A DNA stretch of 64,000 nt from Leptasterias polaris. Lineage: Eukaryota > Echinodermata > Asteroidea > Forcipulatida > Asteriidae. The DNA is taken from assembly GCA_037783415.1 (NCBI GenBank), contig JAZGTN010000009.1, positions 5,394,001 through 5,458,000 on the forward strand. The letters run 5' to 3'. Each line of letters starts with the position of its first letter. Positions within the stretch are counted from its first letter, which is position 1. Below are positions 1 to 9,524 of this stretch, piece by piece. The notes beneath the pieces were generated by a model that saw nothing but the letters and a program-made list of their open reading frames with translations, made no database searches and was not told the DNA's origin. The position numbers were made by a program, and so were the translations under genes.

Positions 1-70
1 CAAGAAAGTAAGTTTTAGGCAAGATTCCCTAAGGAAATAAAATAAATAAACTAAATCTTACTTAATTTAC

Positions 71-163
71 CTGAACATGTGTTTCCACTCCAGGAACTAC
101 TGCATGTACAGGTGCACAGTGCATCATTCCTTGTTCCACCATTGGCACAAGTCAAGGAACAAA
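71..163 (-). CDS. Exon 43: CxCxC EGF-like module (recent duplicate)
   Basis: A 93-bp exon, phase 1 to 1, donor GTAAAT. CSLTCANGGTRNDALC, TCTCSSSWSGNTC. Last exon seen before the left edge; the frame stays open, so the gene continues beyond the window. Nearly the same protein as exons 1 and 42. Confidence 0.87.
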
Positions 164-1803
164 CTGTACAAAGTAAATGGATTAAACAAATAAAATAATA
201 GAAGAGTCTATTTAATCTGACCCAAATTGTTCACACCATTTAAGCAGACTGATGTGTTAATGTCAAATACGCCGTGAAATGTTTTCTTGTGAACAAACTT
301 TTATAAAATTAATAATATTATGAAGAAAAAACATGACAAAAGGAAAATTATGTGCTGATTTCACTCAACATAACAGTCATCAAACTAGAAAACATGTAAT
401 GTAGAACTTTGTAAAACTGTTTTTCTTCAATCATGGTTTTGTAATGTTAGTGTGTCATCTCTTCATTGGTGGAGTTCAATAGACATTTAAGTAGCGCAAT
501 TATCCCCAAATTATGCTCCCATAATTGTTCCTCATATCTAAAATACTAATGACAGGGAAATTAATGTCACACAATGGTCACTCGACCATGGCTCCCAGCA
601 AAAGGCACACCCTCCTTGCAGTGGTAATGTTTTGCTGTTTCAAACCTTCCCATGTCAAATGAAGTTTGAAAGAACTTTCCGAACATATTGCAAACCTAAT
701 GTACGGTCTTTTAACCAATGACGATGGAGAAGTATCTAGCTAAAGGTGACGTTGGTCCACATGAAAGGTGAATGAAACAAAACACAGGAATGTTTGTTTT
801 AAAGCGGAGTATTGCTCCACGCTCCGCAATGACCCTTAAAGTGAGACAAATCAACAAATTGTATCAATAGAACGTTCAATCAAATCTTCTTTAAGTCAAA
901 CAACTCGATATGTATAAGTTATAAATAATATAAGGCCCGGTGTTTCATAGAACATGAATAACTTTTAAATGCTTATCATCTGGGAGTGTGTGCACAATCA
1001 GACAAATTGTAGTGCTCATTTCCGAAACACAGGAAGTTTTAATAAATGGCCCGATTTTTCAGAACACACCAAAAGTAACTTCAATGCTTTATCCCCTGGG
1101 AGTCTGTTCACATTTATTTACTGTTTTATCTTCAATTGCAAAACGCAAATAGTTCCGCTGAAATTGTTTTTGGTTTCCAATTATGATCAGCCTGGTGTAT
1201 GCATTAAGACACCCGAATTTATCGTCAAAACTGTATGGCTGAACAAAGAGTACAATTCAATGGAGTAGTAAAATGGTGTACAAAGGGCAAGAATATACTG
1301 AATAAGAATGAAAATAAAACATTAAAATATTGGTCTTTTGGTCACTGACATGGTCAGTGCAAGGAGGAAGGGTCAGTGTAATATGATCAGTGGGGGTGGT
1401 TTATACGTCATAAAAGGCACATCGATTCTAAGCGTTTCAGAAAGCTAGTGTAGACACTGGTCACGTTGGGCAAACGGGCAAACGAATGATACATGATGGG
1501 CCACATGTTGGCTTGTGAAACCGCAGGGATTTTGGGGTTTTGTCAAGATTACAATCTTACAAAAGTGACACATCGCCTTCATTTGTCTGTCTAGAATATT
1601 TGTTTTAAACAAATCCCCCCCTAAAATAAATATAAATATAATAATGTATACATTGCAATGACGACGGTCCAAATTGGATCGAAATTCAAAGCCATCTCCC
1701 CTAATGATGTTATAATAAAATATATATAAACATATATAACATATAAATAAATAATAATAATAATAAAACAATATGTAAATAAAATGTATCAGATTCAAGT
1801 TAC
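164..1803. repeat. Intron belonging to a duplicated exon-intron unit
   Basis: No coding sequence. Stretches around 180 to 380, 460 to 560 and 1186 to 1310 align by eye with 58000 to 58160, 58250 to 58350 and 58428 to 58550. The stretch 1200 to 1803 aligns with 57300 to 57883. Shared words include TCTCTTCATTGGTG and GTACAAA-GGCAAGAAT. It also holds short GGTCAGTG-type repeats near 1350 to 1400. Confidence 0.75.
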
Positions 1804-1896
1804 CTGAACATGTGTCTCCGATCCAAGAATCACTGCATGCACAAGTGCATGATTCATCATTCTTTTTTCCACCATTATCACAAGTCAAGGAACATT
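1804..1896 (-). CDS. Exon 42: CxCxC EGF-like module (recent duplicate)
   Basis: A 93-bp exon, phase 1 to 1, donor GTAACT. CSLTCDNGGKKNDESC, TCACSDSWIGDTC. Its right flank (1897 to about 2105) matches the right flank of the exon at 71, and its left flank (about 1190 to 1803) matches 57300 to 57883, so exon and introns were duplicated together. Confidence 0.88.
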
Positions 1897-2906
1897 CTGT
1901 ATAAAGTCAATGGGAAAAACACAACATTATTTTATTAAAAAAGTATATTTAAGCTGACCCCTTGAGTCCACACCATTTAAGCAGCTCAATGTATTAATGT
2001 CAAATAGGGGTCTCAAAGCTTTCTAATGAACAAACTTAAATACATAATAACTATAGGGGAGACATGAGAAAAAGAAATAATAATATCTGATTTCACTCAA
2101 ATTAAAGGTGTTATACAGAATTGGTATGGTAAAAAAACAACAACGAAAAACAACAACGTCTAGATGTAGTCTGAAAGCTTAATGATCATGAAGTTCATTT
2201 TAACATTAATTTGTTCCGTGAATTTGTTCCCCCTGAAATGAAGTCACATACGAAAAAACTGTATCTTTAAAGCTAAGAAAAAAAACGAAAAAAACCGAAA
2301 AAAAAAACCGCAATAATTATATGATTTTGGTTATCACAAACCAAATTAAGGACAATGTGTTTACATGCTGAAAATTGTGGATAGTGCTCCACTATTGTCA
2401 ATACTAATTCAAACAGAATTGTCTGTGTCTTTTCAATTCAATTCAATGAAACATTTATATCCGTATTCACAATAAGACAAGACGGAATGATGTTAACAAA
2501 TAATTAGTAGTACAACACAAGCAAAGATACTGAAAAAATTAACAATCTAAGCTATGAGTAAGGAGGCTGTTCGAATAAGCCGAGGCTTGTGGGGAACAGC
2601 CCTAGACATGATACAAAAACAAAAAGCAAAGACAATACAACGAAACAAAAAACGGTCAGAAGAGAAAGCAAAATGTACTGGTAATGAGCTAATTATGCAG
2701 ATAAGCCAAAGAAAATAATATGACAAAATTAGGACCAGCTATATTCCATAAACAAAAAGGGATCTGAAGACGAGCAGTTGACTCAGGAGATAAAGCTACG
2801 TTATTTAATGAGTGAGTAAAGGCTCTTTGGAATAAGGCTTTAAATTTAACAGAACTTTTGTGAAATAATTAATGAAAATATACAAATTTAATTTTCTTTG
2901 AATTAC
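1897..2906. other. Intron; duplicate flank, then possible non-LTR tail
   Basis: The first 200 bp copy the flank right of exon 71. From about 2434 a CAATT-CAATT-CAATG run is followed by about 400 bp of unassigned sequence; pentamer tails like this are seen at 3' ends of non-LTR retrotransposons in the opposite orientation, but no coding sequence was found to confirm it. Confidence 0.3.
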
Positions 2907-2999
2907 CTGAACAGGTATTTCCATTCCAGGGCGCAGTACAGTCACAGTTACATTCTGGGGCATTTTTCACTCCACCGTTTAAGCAGTTTATCGAACATT
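2907..2999 (-). CDS. Exon 41: CxCxC EGF-like module
   Basis: A 93-bp exon, phase 1 to 1, donor GTAATT. CSINCLNGGVKNAPEC, NCDCTAPWNGNTC. Complete six-cysteine set. Confidence 0.87.
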
Positions 3000-3280
3000 C
3001 TGTTGAATATTATTTATATAAATAATTGATATTTTTTGTTACAAAACAAAACATAACAGCTTAAAACGGGCATAATCAACAAATACTTGTTTGAACAAGT
3101 TTGAATCACAGTCACCATCAGAATAAACTCACTCGCTTACATTATTGTATTGTTTTCAGCAAGACCAATAAAATGGTCTGAATAATCAGATAATAGCCTT
3201 TAGACCCAATTAAAACAAACTCAAAACCTTAAAGCCATCTGGCCACCATCTGTCAAGGACATGACGAAATACTGCCAGGA

Positions 3281-3346
3281 GTGGAAAGTGGGATGGAAAG
3301 TGGGATGGAAAGTGGAAAGTGGAAAGTGGAAAGTGGAAAGTGGGAT
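3281..3346. repeat. GGAAAGT minisatellite
   Basis: Tandem GTGGAAA and GGATGGAAAGT units fill about 65 bp inside the intron between exons 40 and 41. The rest of that intron (3000 to 3703) shows nothing recognisable. Confidence 0.8.
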
Positions 3347-3703
3347 GAACATAATCCCTTTCAAGAGCATTTATACTCAATAAAACAAGCTCAAGCCCGC
3401 CAAGCCAATTGGAAGCCAGCTGGCATGATTGAATACAGCCCTAAGAGATATGTTTGTTTCCAATGATGGAATCGATTAAGTCACAGGGTCAACCCAGAGT
3501 AATGTCCAATGTTTTACATGCCACATGTTTGTCTAGGTCTCAAGCGGGAGATTTGACTTTTTGGGAAATGTTTAACAAATGTTTTGGCAGAGTTAACACA
3601 ATTTGTTTACATACTATTAAAACAGTACCATGGCTTCACTAAGGGTTTTAAACAGATATTATTTATGCAGTAATAGCCTCTTGTTGTAATCAAAGTTATT
3701 TAC

Positions 3704-3796
3704 CTGAGCAGGTGTCACCAATCCAGGGTTGAACACATGAGCATGTACACGACACATCATTCTCTGTCCCACCATTTACACAACTTATTGAGCAAA
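3704..3796 (-). CDS. Exon 40: CxCxC EGF-like module
   Basis: A 93-bp exon, phase 1 to 1, donor GTAAAT. CSISCVNGGTENDVSC, TCSCVQPWIGDTC. Complete six-cysteine set. Confidence 0.87.
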
Positions 3797-4152
3797 CTGT
3801 CATGTAAAGGATTGTAAATAAAAAATATTAATATATCAGTTTTGGAAGAGAAAAATTAATTCCAACTGCTTGTTCCACCACTAAAGCACTGGTTAATGAA
3901 CATTAACCAAGTTGTTACCTAATGTAAATTATTGTGGTGATTGGTAGCGTTCTATCAAAAAATGTATGAAGTTTTTCAACATATGTTTACTCTAATTATG
4001 TAGAAATATTATTTAGTTTAATTATCTGATACACATAATTTGCTTACACCCTATTCTTCATTTTAGTGGTCTAGATAAAAAATGTGATATGTTACCTTAC
4101 TTTGTTGTCCTTAAAAAACAAACTTCCCTTTCAATATTACCAGTTTTCTTAC

Positions 4153-4242
4153 CTGAACAATTTGTTCCTGTCCAATTAGGGTTACAAGAGCAACCACACG
4201 TGTCAACATCAAGTACACCATTCACACAGGGGTTACTACAAG
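4153..4242 (-). CDS. Exon 39: CxCxC EGF-like module
   Basis: A 90-bp exon, phase 1 to 1, donor GTAAGA. CSNPCVNGVLDVDTC, GCSCNPNWTGTNC. The NGG of the family is NGV here; sequons at NWT and NCS. Confidence 0.87.
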
Positions 4243-4469
4243 CTGAAATGAACATAACGGTTTGCACATAATGTTAAGCTTGCTGGGAAAGTGGCCTCTC
4301 TTTACTTTCATTGCAGAGATATTACAATTTTAAAGTCACCTGGAAATATATATATATATATTTTTAAATATAAGAGTATATGTATAAAACAATTTTTGGA
4401 GTAATTGTTTGTCAGGATTTATATGTAAAACAAATAGATAAAGTTGTTTGGGGTGACTCCGCCCATCCT

Positions 4470-5015
4470 TTTTGTGACGTCAATCGAGGAAGACTTCGCC
4501 ACGATCGAACATCGACCCCCTCGAACTTGCCTGCATTTACGTTGTATATACACGTGCAAGTAGTGAGAATGTACGTTTCGTTTGGTTATCCAAAAAGGGG
4601 ATTTTTCTTGCATTTTCCGGCAATGCCGACCAGGTGTATTGCTGCTGGATGCAGCAAAACGACTAAAGATGGGGTGCAGCCAGCATTTTTTTCCTGCAGA
4701 TCCCAAATATATGCAGTTACGGGCATCGAAAATCAGGCTAACGAGGGCAAAGTGGTCGGGTCCGACGTCGTGCTTCGATACCGGGGATTTTTTTCGTTGG
4801 TAGTAGTGTGCAAGGGAAGTTGCAGTGAAGCGTAGGTTACCAGCGAATTCTTTCTGGTGTTCGGATCGACTTGAGCTGTATGCCACGCCGTTGCATTGGG
4901 TGGTGACGTCCGAATACGAAAACGCATCATACTGATCAGGTACCCAAACGTAATGTACAGGGCCAGACTACACAGTTTCTCCTGCCTCGATTGACGTCAC
5001 GAACAGCGCAATGTA
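4470..5015. mobile_element. THAP-domain remnant between inverted repeats
   Basis: Within the 1.9-kb intron 4243 to 6103. GTGACGTCAATCGAGG at 4474 to 4489 and its exact reverse complement near 4984 to 4999 bracket a GC-richer block. Each is followed outward by a G/C-rich stretch (GACTCCGCCC on the left, a run of G on the right). Inside is a broken THAP domain. P-element-like and other transposases carry THAP domains, so a non-autonomous DNA transposon is one reading; a truncated gene copy with its promoter is the other. The rest of the intron shows only an A-run at 5525 to 5544 and no gene. Confidence 0.4.
4624..4800 (+). pseudogene. Frameshifted THAP zinc-finger domain
   Basis: MPTRCIAAGCSKTTKDGV is the start of a THAP domain (M-P-x-x-C-x-A-x-x-C). 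After this a small insertion of about four bases near 4676 shifts the frame; the next frame continues HFFPADPKYMQL and RLTRAKWSGPTS, the middle and W..P signature of the same domain. The later C-x-x-H half is not recognisable. THAP domains bind DNA in transcription factors and transposases. The break means the copy as it stands makes no complete domain. Confidence 0.7.
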
Positions 5016-6103
5016 AAGGGGGGGGGACTATTTTTTAATTTGTAACAAACATAAAAATACAATTTGTTAACCTTAGTTAATTGTTTATTCACATTCCACT
5101 CATAAAAATGTATATATTAATGACAAAAGCTTTATTTTGACAAAATACCACTTCCAGGTGTTTTGCTGTAAGAGTGACTTTGTACCAGGATTTTTTTCCC
5201 GGCAGGCAAAGAAACACTTGTATTATTTTTATTATTTATAGGCTTATCCAAAATTACAGCCGAAAAGTTGAAAGTGCGAATGACAAGGCCGAGTGGTCGA
5301 GCTGCATGCATACAAGTGCACCATTGCCAACCAGCCACATCAACTCAAATGACCATAAATATTTAAGGTTTGAAAACAATGTGGAATAGGAGAGAACCAA
5401 CGCTCTGCTACCATGCAATCACTTCAAATTGGAGTGGAAAGATCCGAAATGCCAAACGCCTACTAAGCACCATAAGGTTGTGTGCAAAAAGGGGGTTTGA
5501 GTTAACAGAACACTTTAAGAAACAAGAAAAAAAAAAAAAAAAAACATTTATTGGCCGATTTCAATGATCTTTGTAATTGTATGAAAGGAAATTCAATAAG
5601 AAAGACAATTTTAAGTACTGGTTATTATGCTTTAAAATAAAATTGTCAAGTTAATAATAAAGTTTGTAAAAATGAACTTTGAGCACAAGCTTCCTGTTGT
5701 GTAAGAATGTGTGGTCAAAGAATGTGGGCTCCAGCGGATGATTATGTCAAAAGAGAATAGGGCTGAAATGGTTAAACGAACTCGTTTTAACCGCTGAACA
5801 AGTTTTGTAATTAAAACTCTAACTTTTAGTGACCCGTGTCAAGTATGTATTTTGCCTGCAGTGATCGAGTCTGATTGCCTCGAAGTATCTGTGTATTTTA
5901 TAGCCAATAAGACTGTGTAAATTTTGTGCATACTTTGAACATTGGATTGCGTTTAAGGGCAATAATGTGTTTCATACACGCGTTAAAGCAATGTACCCGG
6001 GAGCAAAGTGGCCCCAAAATGTTTGAGCACTCGCAAACCAGCATGATCTGTTTTCATAATAATTATGTGACAACGTATGACTTCTTGAAGCTTCGTGTCC
6101 TAC

Positions 6104-6163
6104 CTGAACATTGACACGTCCTTCCGTCAAGGTTCATACCGTCAGGGCAAACCAGCTCACAAA
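6104..6163 (-). CDS. Exon 38: four-cysteine half module
   Basis: A 60-bp exon, phase 1 to 1, donor GTAGGA. It encodes only 20 residues, CELVCPDGMNLDGRTCQCSG: the first two cysteines, one C-x-C and the final SG of the family, with the third C and the W-x-G-x-x-C end missing. Splice sites look sound and the frame is kept, so it may be spliced as a shortened module, or it may be a decaying exon that is skipped. Skipping it would not disturb the frame. Confidence 0.65.
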
Positions 6164-6604
6164 CTGAAGAAAAAAAAAAAAAACTAACGGTTACAAGAAT
6201 AACCTGGCTGCAAACTAAAAACAAAATGCAATAAACCACAGATTTAAATGAATGAATGAATAAATGAAACGTGCCCGTCATTCACAAAAACATATCACTT
6301 ATTTGATGGCGACTACCAGTGCTCAACAATGTTTTTATTTTTTATTTTTGGGTGTCAACTGTTATTACACTATAGCAATTTGTTAATAGTAAGTAGAGCA
6401 CATACAAACCTGTAGAATTTTAGGTAATTTTTCACACACAAAATTATTATGAATGGTGCCTAATAGAATGACCTTAAATTAACTGAAAATTGTTTAGTTT
6501 TTTACATTCTGTGTGCAAAGTTGGATGGCATTACGAAGCTCAACACATGCAAGCTTTTAGCCTGCATTTCGGTTAATGATTATACGGTTAAATGACAATA
6601 TTAC

Positions 6605-6703
6605 CATCGCAAGAATCTCCACTCCATTCATTTGCACAGGTACAACCACAGTTACTACTGCCACTCAAGGGGGTGCCACCATTCATGCACTCAAGGGAGC
6701 AAA
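6605..6703 (-). CDS. Exon 37: CxCxC EGF-like module
   Basis: A 99-bp exon, phase 1 to 1, donor GTAATA. CSLECMNGGTPLSGSSNC, GCTCANEWSGDSC. It has two extra residues in the second loop compared with its neighbours. Confidence 0.87.
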
Positions 6704-6785
6704 CTGGAATAAGGTAAAACAAATATGGAAACATTTTATTGTTTTTAATATAATGTATACATTTATTGTATTTTTCCACCACTCA

Positions 6786-7920
6786 CAAGAACTTAAGAAA
6801 CACCTTGTTTCCAGGGGTCATAGCTCCCTAGCAGTCCATCGATCGATCCAGAAAGTCAAGTCTCGTTCTAGGGAGTCTGTACTCTCCAAAGGACCCAGGC
6901 AACAACGGAGTTCCAAAGGGAAAGTTCCTTTTGTTGTTACTTTTCACCCCTCACTTCCTCCCATTCGTAAAATAACCAGTTCTAACCATCATATTCTTCA
7001 CACATCAGATCGGCTTCAACGTGCTGTACAGGAAGAACCCATAGTTGCCTACCGACGCCCACCCAGTCTCAGGGATCTCATCGTCCGGGCAGAAGTTCCC
7101 CCCATTAATGATGATGTTAATCCCCCTTTGCCACAGGGTACTTTAGGTGTTCCAACACATCCAAATGCATCGTTTGTAGACAACACATCAGGGAATCAGA
7201 CTCCTTTACCAGCCATACTGGTGGTACCACCCACAAGACAATGGGTCATGTCACCTGCACCACCACTAATCTAATCTATCTAATATCTTGCAGTCTGTGG
7301 TGTTCAATATATAGGTGAAACAAGAACTACACTCAAGAGGCGTTTATATGGCCACAGATCCACAGTCAACACCCAAAAGCTGGATACACCTGTAGGACAC
7401 CACTTCAACCTTCCTAACCACTCCATTTCTGACATGAATTTACAGGGCATTGAGGCACTAGGTACAAACTTTGGATAAGGCGCATTAAGACCACTCAGCC
7501 CCATGGTTTGAATATCCAAGAAGGAAATGACTAATAACCTTTTGTCTTTGCCTTCTCCTTTTCCCACACAGATATCCACTTTATTAGTCTGCCCTACATT
7601 GTATTAACTAATTATTTACCTTTCTTCTAACCTTCCATTTTGTCCTTTGTGTTCCCAACTTATTGTGGTCAAGCTATCCCCTTCCCTTCATAACCCCCCC
7701 CCCCCCCCTTGTCTTCATAATCCCTGCTTACCCCCTGCCTTCTCTGAATGCTTTCTGCTTTTCTCCCTCCACTCTCTATATTCATGTATTTCCACTTGAC
7801 TACTCTTGCAACTCTTGTCTGCTTGTATGTGTGTTGTGTTGTGTTGTGTTGTGTTGTCATTTAGCCTTCGATAAAGACTCTGCTAGGGTCGAAACGTCAG
7901 GCCACTAACTTATTGTTTGC
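6786..7920 (+). mobile_element. Penelope-like element, 5'-truncated and frameshifted
   Basis: On the plus strand in the intron 6704 to 8234. From about 6790 one frame reads KKHLVSRGHSS, then VPFVVTFHPSLPPI and VAYRRPPSLRDLIVRAE, the connector sequence typical of Penelope-like reverse transcriptases. A second frame gives C-x5-C-x2-C and LIYLISCS; a third gives CGVQYIGETRTTLKRRLYGH and VGHHFNLPNHS, the GIY-YIG endonuclease. At least two frameshifts and stops break it. The reverse transcriptase core is missing. A 3' region with a poly-C run (about 7689 to 7707), GTGTT repeats (7831 to 7857) and a hairpin follows. Confidence 0.8.
7831..7857. repeat. GTGTT microsatellite
   Basis: Five or so copies of GTGTT in the 3' region of the Penelope-like remnant. 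Confidence 0.85.
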
Positions 7921-8050
7921 ATTTATACCACAGGTCCTTTTGGTTGGTAAGCAGTTTGCAACAGCTAATTCTATTTTATCATTTATTTTATTTGTTATAT
8001 ATGATTGTTATTATTTTTTGTTTTGTTTTTATTTTTATTTATTTTTCTTG

Positions 8051-8075
8051 GGGGGGGGGGGGGGGGGGTGGGGGT
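8051..8075. repeat. Poly-G tract
   Basis: A run of about 18 G followed by T and five more G. Such tracts recur in the window (poly-C or poly-G near 7690, 14448, 27640, 30150, 34270 and 49993). Confidence 0.85.
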
Positions 8076-8104
8076 CATGGAAGCAACTCGTTAATAACAA
8101 CAAG

Positions 8105-8180
8105 TGTAACGCAAAGTGTCAAGACTGGGACTTGATCAGAGCTTGAGTCCGGCATTCTTAACCGCTCAGCCAGGACAACT
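8105..8180 (-). mobile_element. tRNA-like SINE head
   Basis: On the minus strand it reads CCTGGCTGAGCGGTTAAGA, then a B-box-like GATCAAGTCCC, as in Leu/Ser-type tRNAs and SINE heads. No long body was identified. Confidence 0.55.
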
Positions 8181-8234
8181 CTGAAAAAAAACCATGAAAA
8201 ATACGATTTAAACGAATATAGATGTGACACTTAC

Positions 8235-8327
8235 CCGTACAGCTTGACCCACTCCAGGGACTATCACATTCGCACTCACAGGTACCTTGATTTGGAGTGC
8301 CACCATTCTGACAGTCAAGGGAACAAG
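8235..8327 (-). CDS. Exon 36: CxCxC EGF-like module
   Basis: A 93-bp exon, phase 1 to 1, donor GTAAGT. CSLDCQNGGTPNQGTC, CECDSPWSGSSC. First of the C-terminal group of eight modules of the same type as exons 1 to 3. Confidence 0.87.
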
Positions 8328-9404
8328 CTGCAATAACAATGATTGAAAGGTATAACTCAGGATCAAGATACTTCTGTTTTTATTATATTTGTGTGTATTT
8401 TAGTCAAGTTATTAATATCATCATTATAGGAGAAATGAGAGTCAATGCTGACACAACAGTTAGACTCTGGGATCTTAGTTTAAGAAAGGTAAGTAAAAAG
8501 TAGGCGTTTCCTTCTTTGGAAACCCTTGGAACCAGTGAAGAGAATATATTGAAGCAATCAAAGTTTTCATGTAGCAGGAACACCCCGAATATTATGACAA
8601 AGGAAAACCACATAATGAGGTAGAGAGTGAATACCCAATCTACATGCAAGTCACATGATCGAAAGGTACAACAGGAACCATCTGAAGTGCAATCAAATCA
8701 AAATAGATGCATTCGTCCAATAAGTGTCCATCGAGCCATAGCTTCATTAATGTTTGCCAAATATGCTCCCAAGGCAGTCAACTTCCAGGACTCATCAGCA
8801 TTGTTTATCAGCGTCTCATCACTAACACCTAAAACGACTATGCGTGCTTTTCCGCACTCGCTCAAACTCTGAGCTGCCAACATTTACATCTTGAAATTAG
8901 AGAGATTTTGTACAGCAATCAGAGAGACATTATGAATTGCATTCAACGTAACTGACAAGGTTTCCATAAACAGTGATATTTTCCAATTTGTTCATCTGAA
9001 CGTAGAAAAGATTGGTTTAGTTTCAGGGACAATTCTGCAGAATCAGGGAGTGTTGGCAGCTTTGTATATTCATGTTAAAGATAAAAATAGTAATAGGCCT
9101 ACTCATGTGATATCGCAAACCGAAACATACAGTACTTCACCATGCAGTGCCTCGAATCCTAATGTCAGACTTTTTGGCCTAAAGTAAGGCTATGTCCAAA
9201 CTGGTGCCTACAGCTTCAGCTGCAGCCGGATTTCCGCGTCATCATGCATTGAAGTTAAGTACGTTCTGTGCAATACCTTTAGCAACAGTCGATACCGTAG
9301 TTGTAGCCGCTTTTTCCAATACAGCTCAGGATTTTTTTTCGGCGATTAGGGTTAGAGCTAAATAGATCCACCTCGGTAATCCTCCGCACCATTTTTGTCC
9401 TTAC
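8328..9404. other. Intron; holds one copy of a dispersed repeat
   Basis: No coding signal. The part 9190 to 9335 resembles 16080 to 16222 (shared CGTCATCATGC-TTGAAG, then GTAGC/TTGTAGCCGC and AATACAGC). Confidence 0.45.
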
Positions 9405-9524
9405 CTATCTCACAGTTGTCACCCGTGAAGCCATCGACACATTGACACGAATAACCTCTTGGATCAGACAGCAATGCAGCACAAACAGCGTCATTTTCGC
9501 AGTCGTTCCCTGCTACACAGTAAT
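9405..9524 (-). CDS. Exon 35: EGF
   Basis: A 120-bp exon, phase 1 to 1, donor GTAAGG. DYCVAGNDCENDAVC, then GYSCQCVDGFTGDNCE. It is the last classical EGF; further 3' the modules switch to the shorter CxCxC form. Confidence 0.9.

Noticed and set aside
4380..4886. Overlapping open frames of 151 and 155 codons on both strands
   Set aside because: Only the short THAP-like parts look like protein; the rest has no family features and the plus-strand frame mixes THAP start with out-of-frame sequence.
7663..8146. Open frames through poly-C, GTGTT and poly-G tracts
   Set aside because: Low-complexity translation only; no gene.
8698..8883. Minus-strand 61-codon open frame in the intron before exon 35
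   Set aside because: Composition is protein-like but there are no splice sites or recognisable family, and the neighbouring exons join without it.
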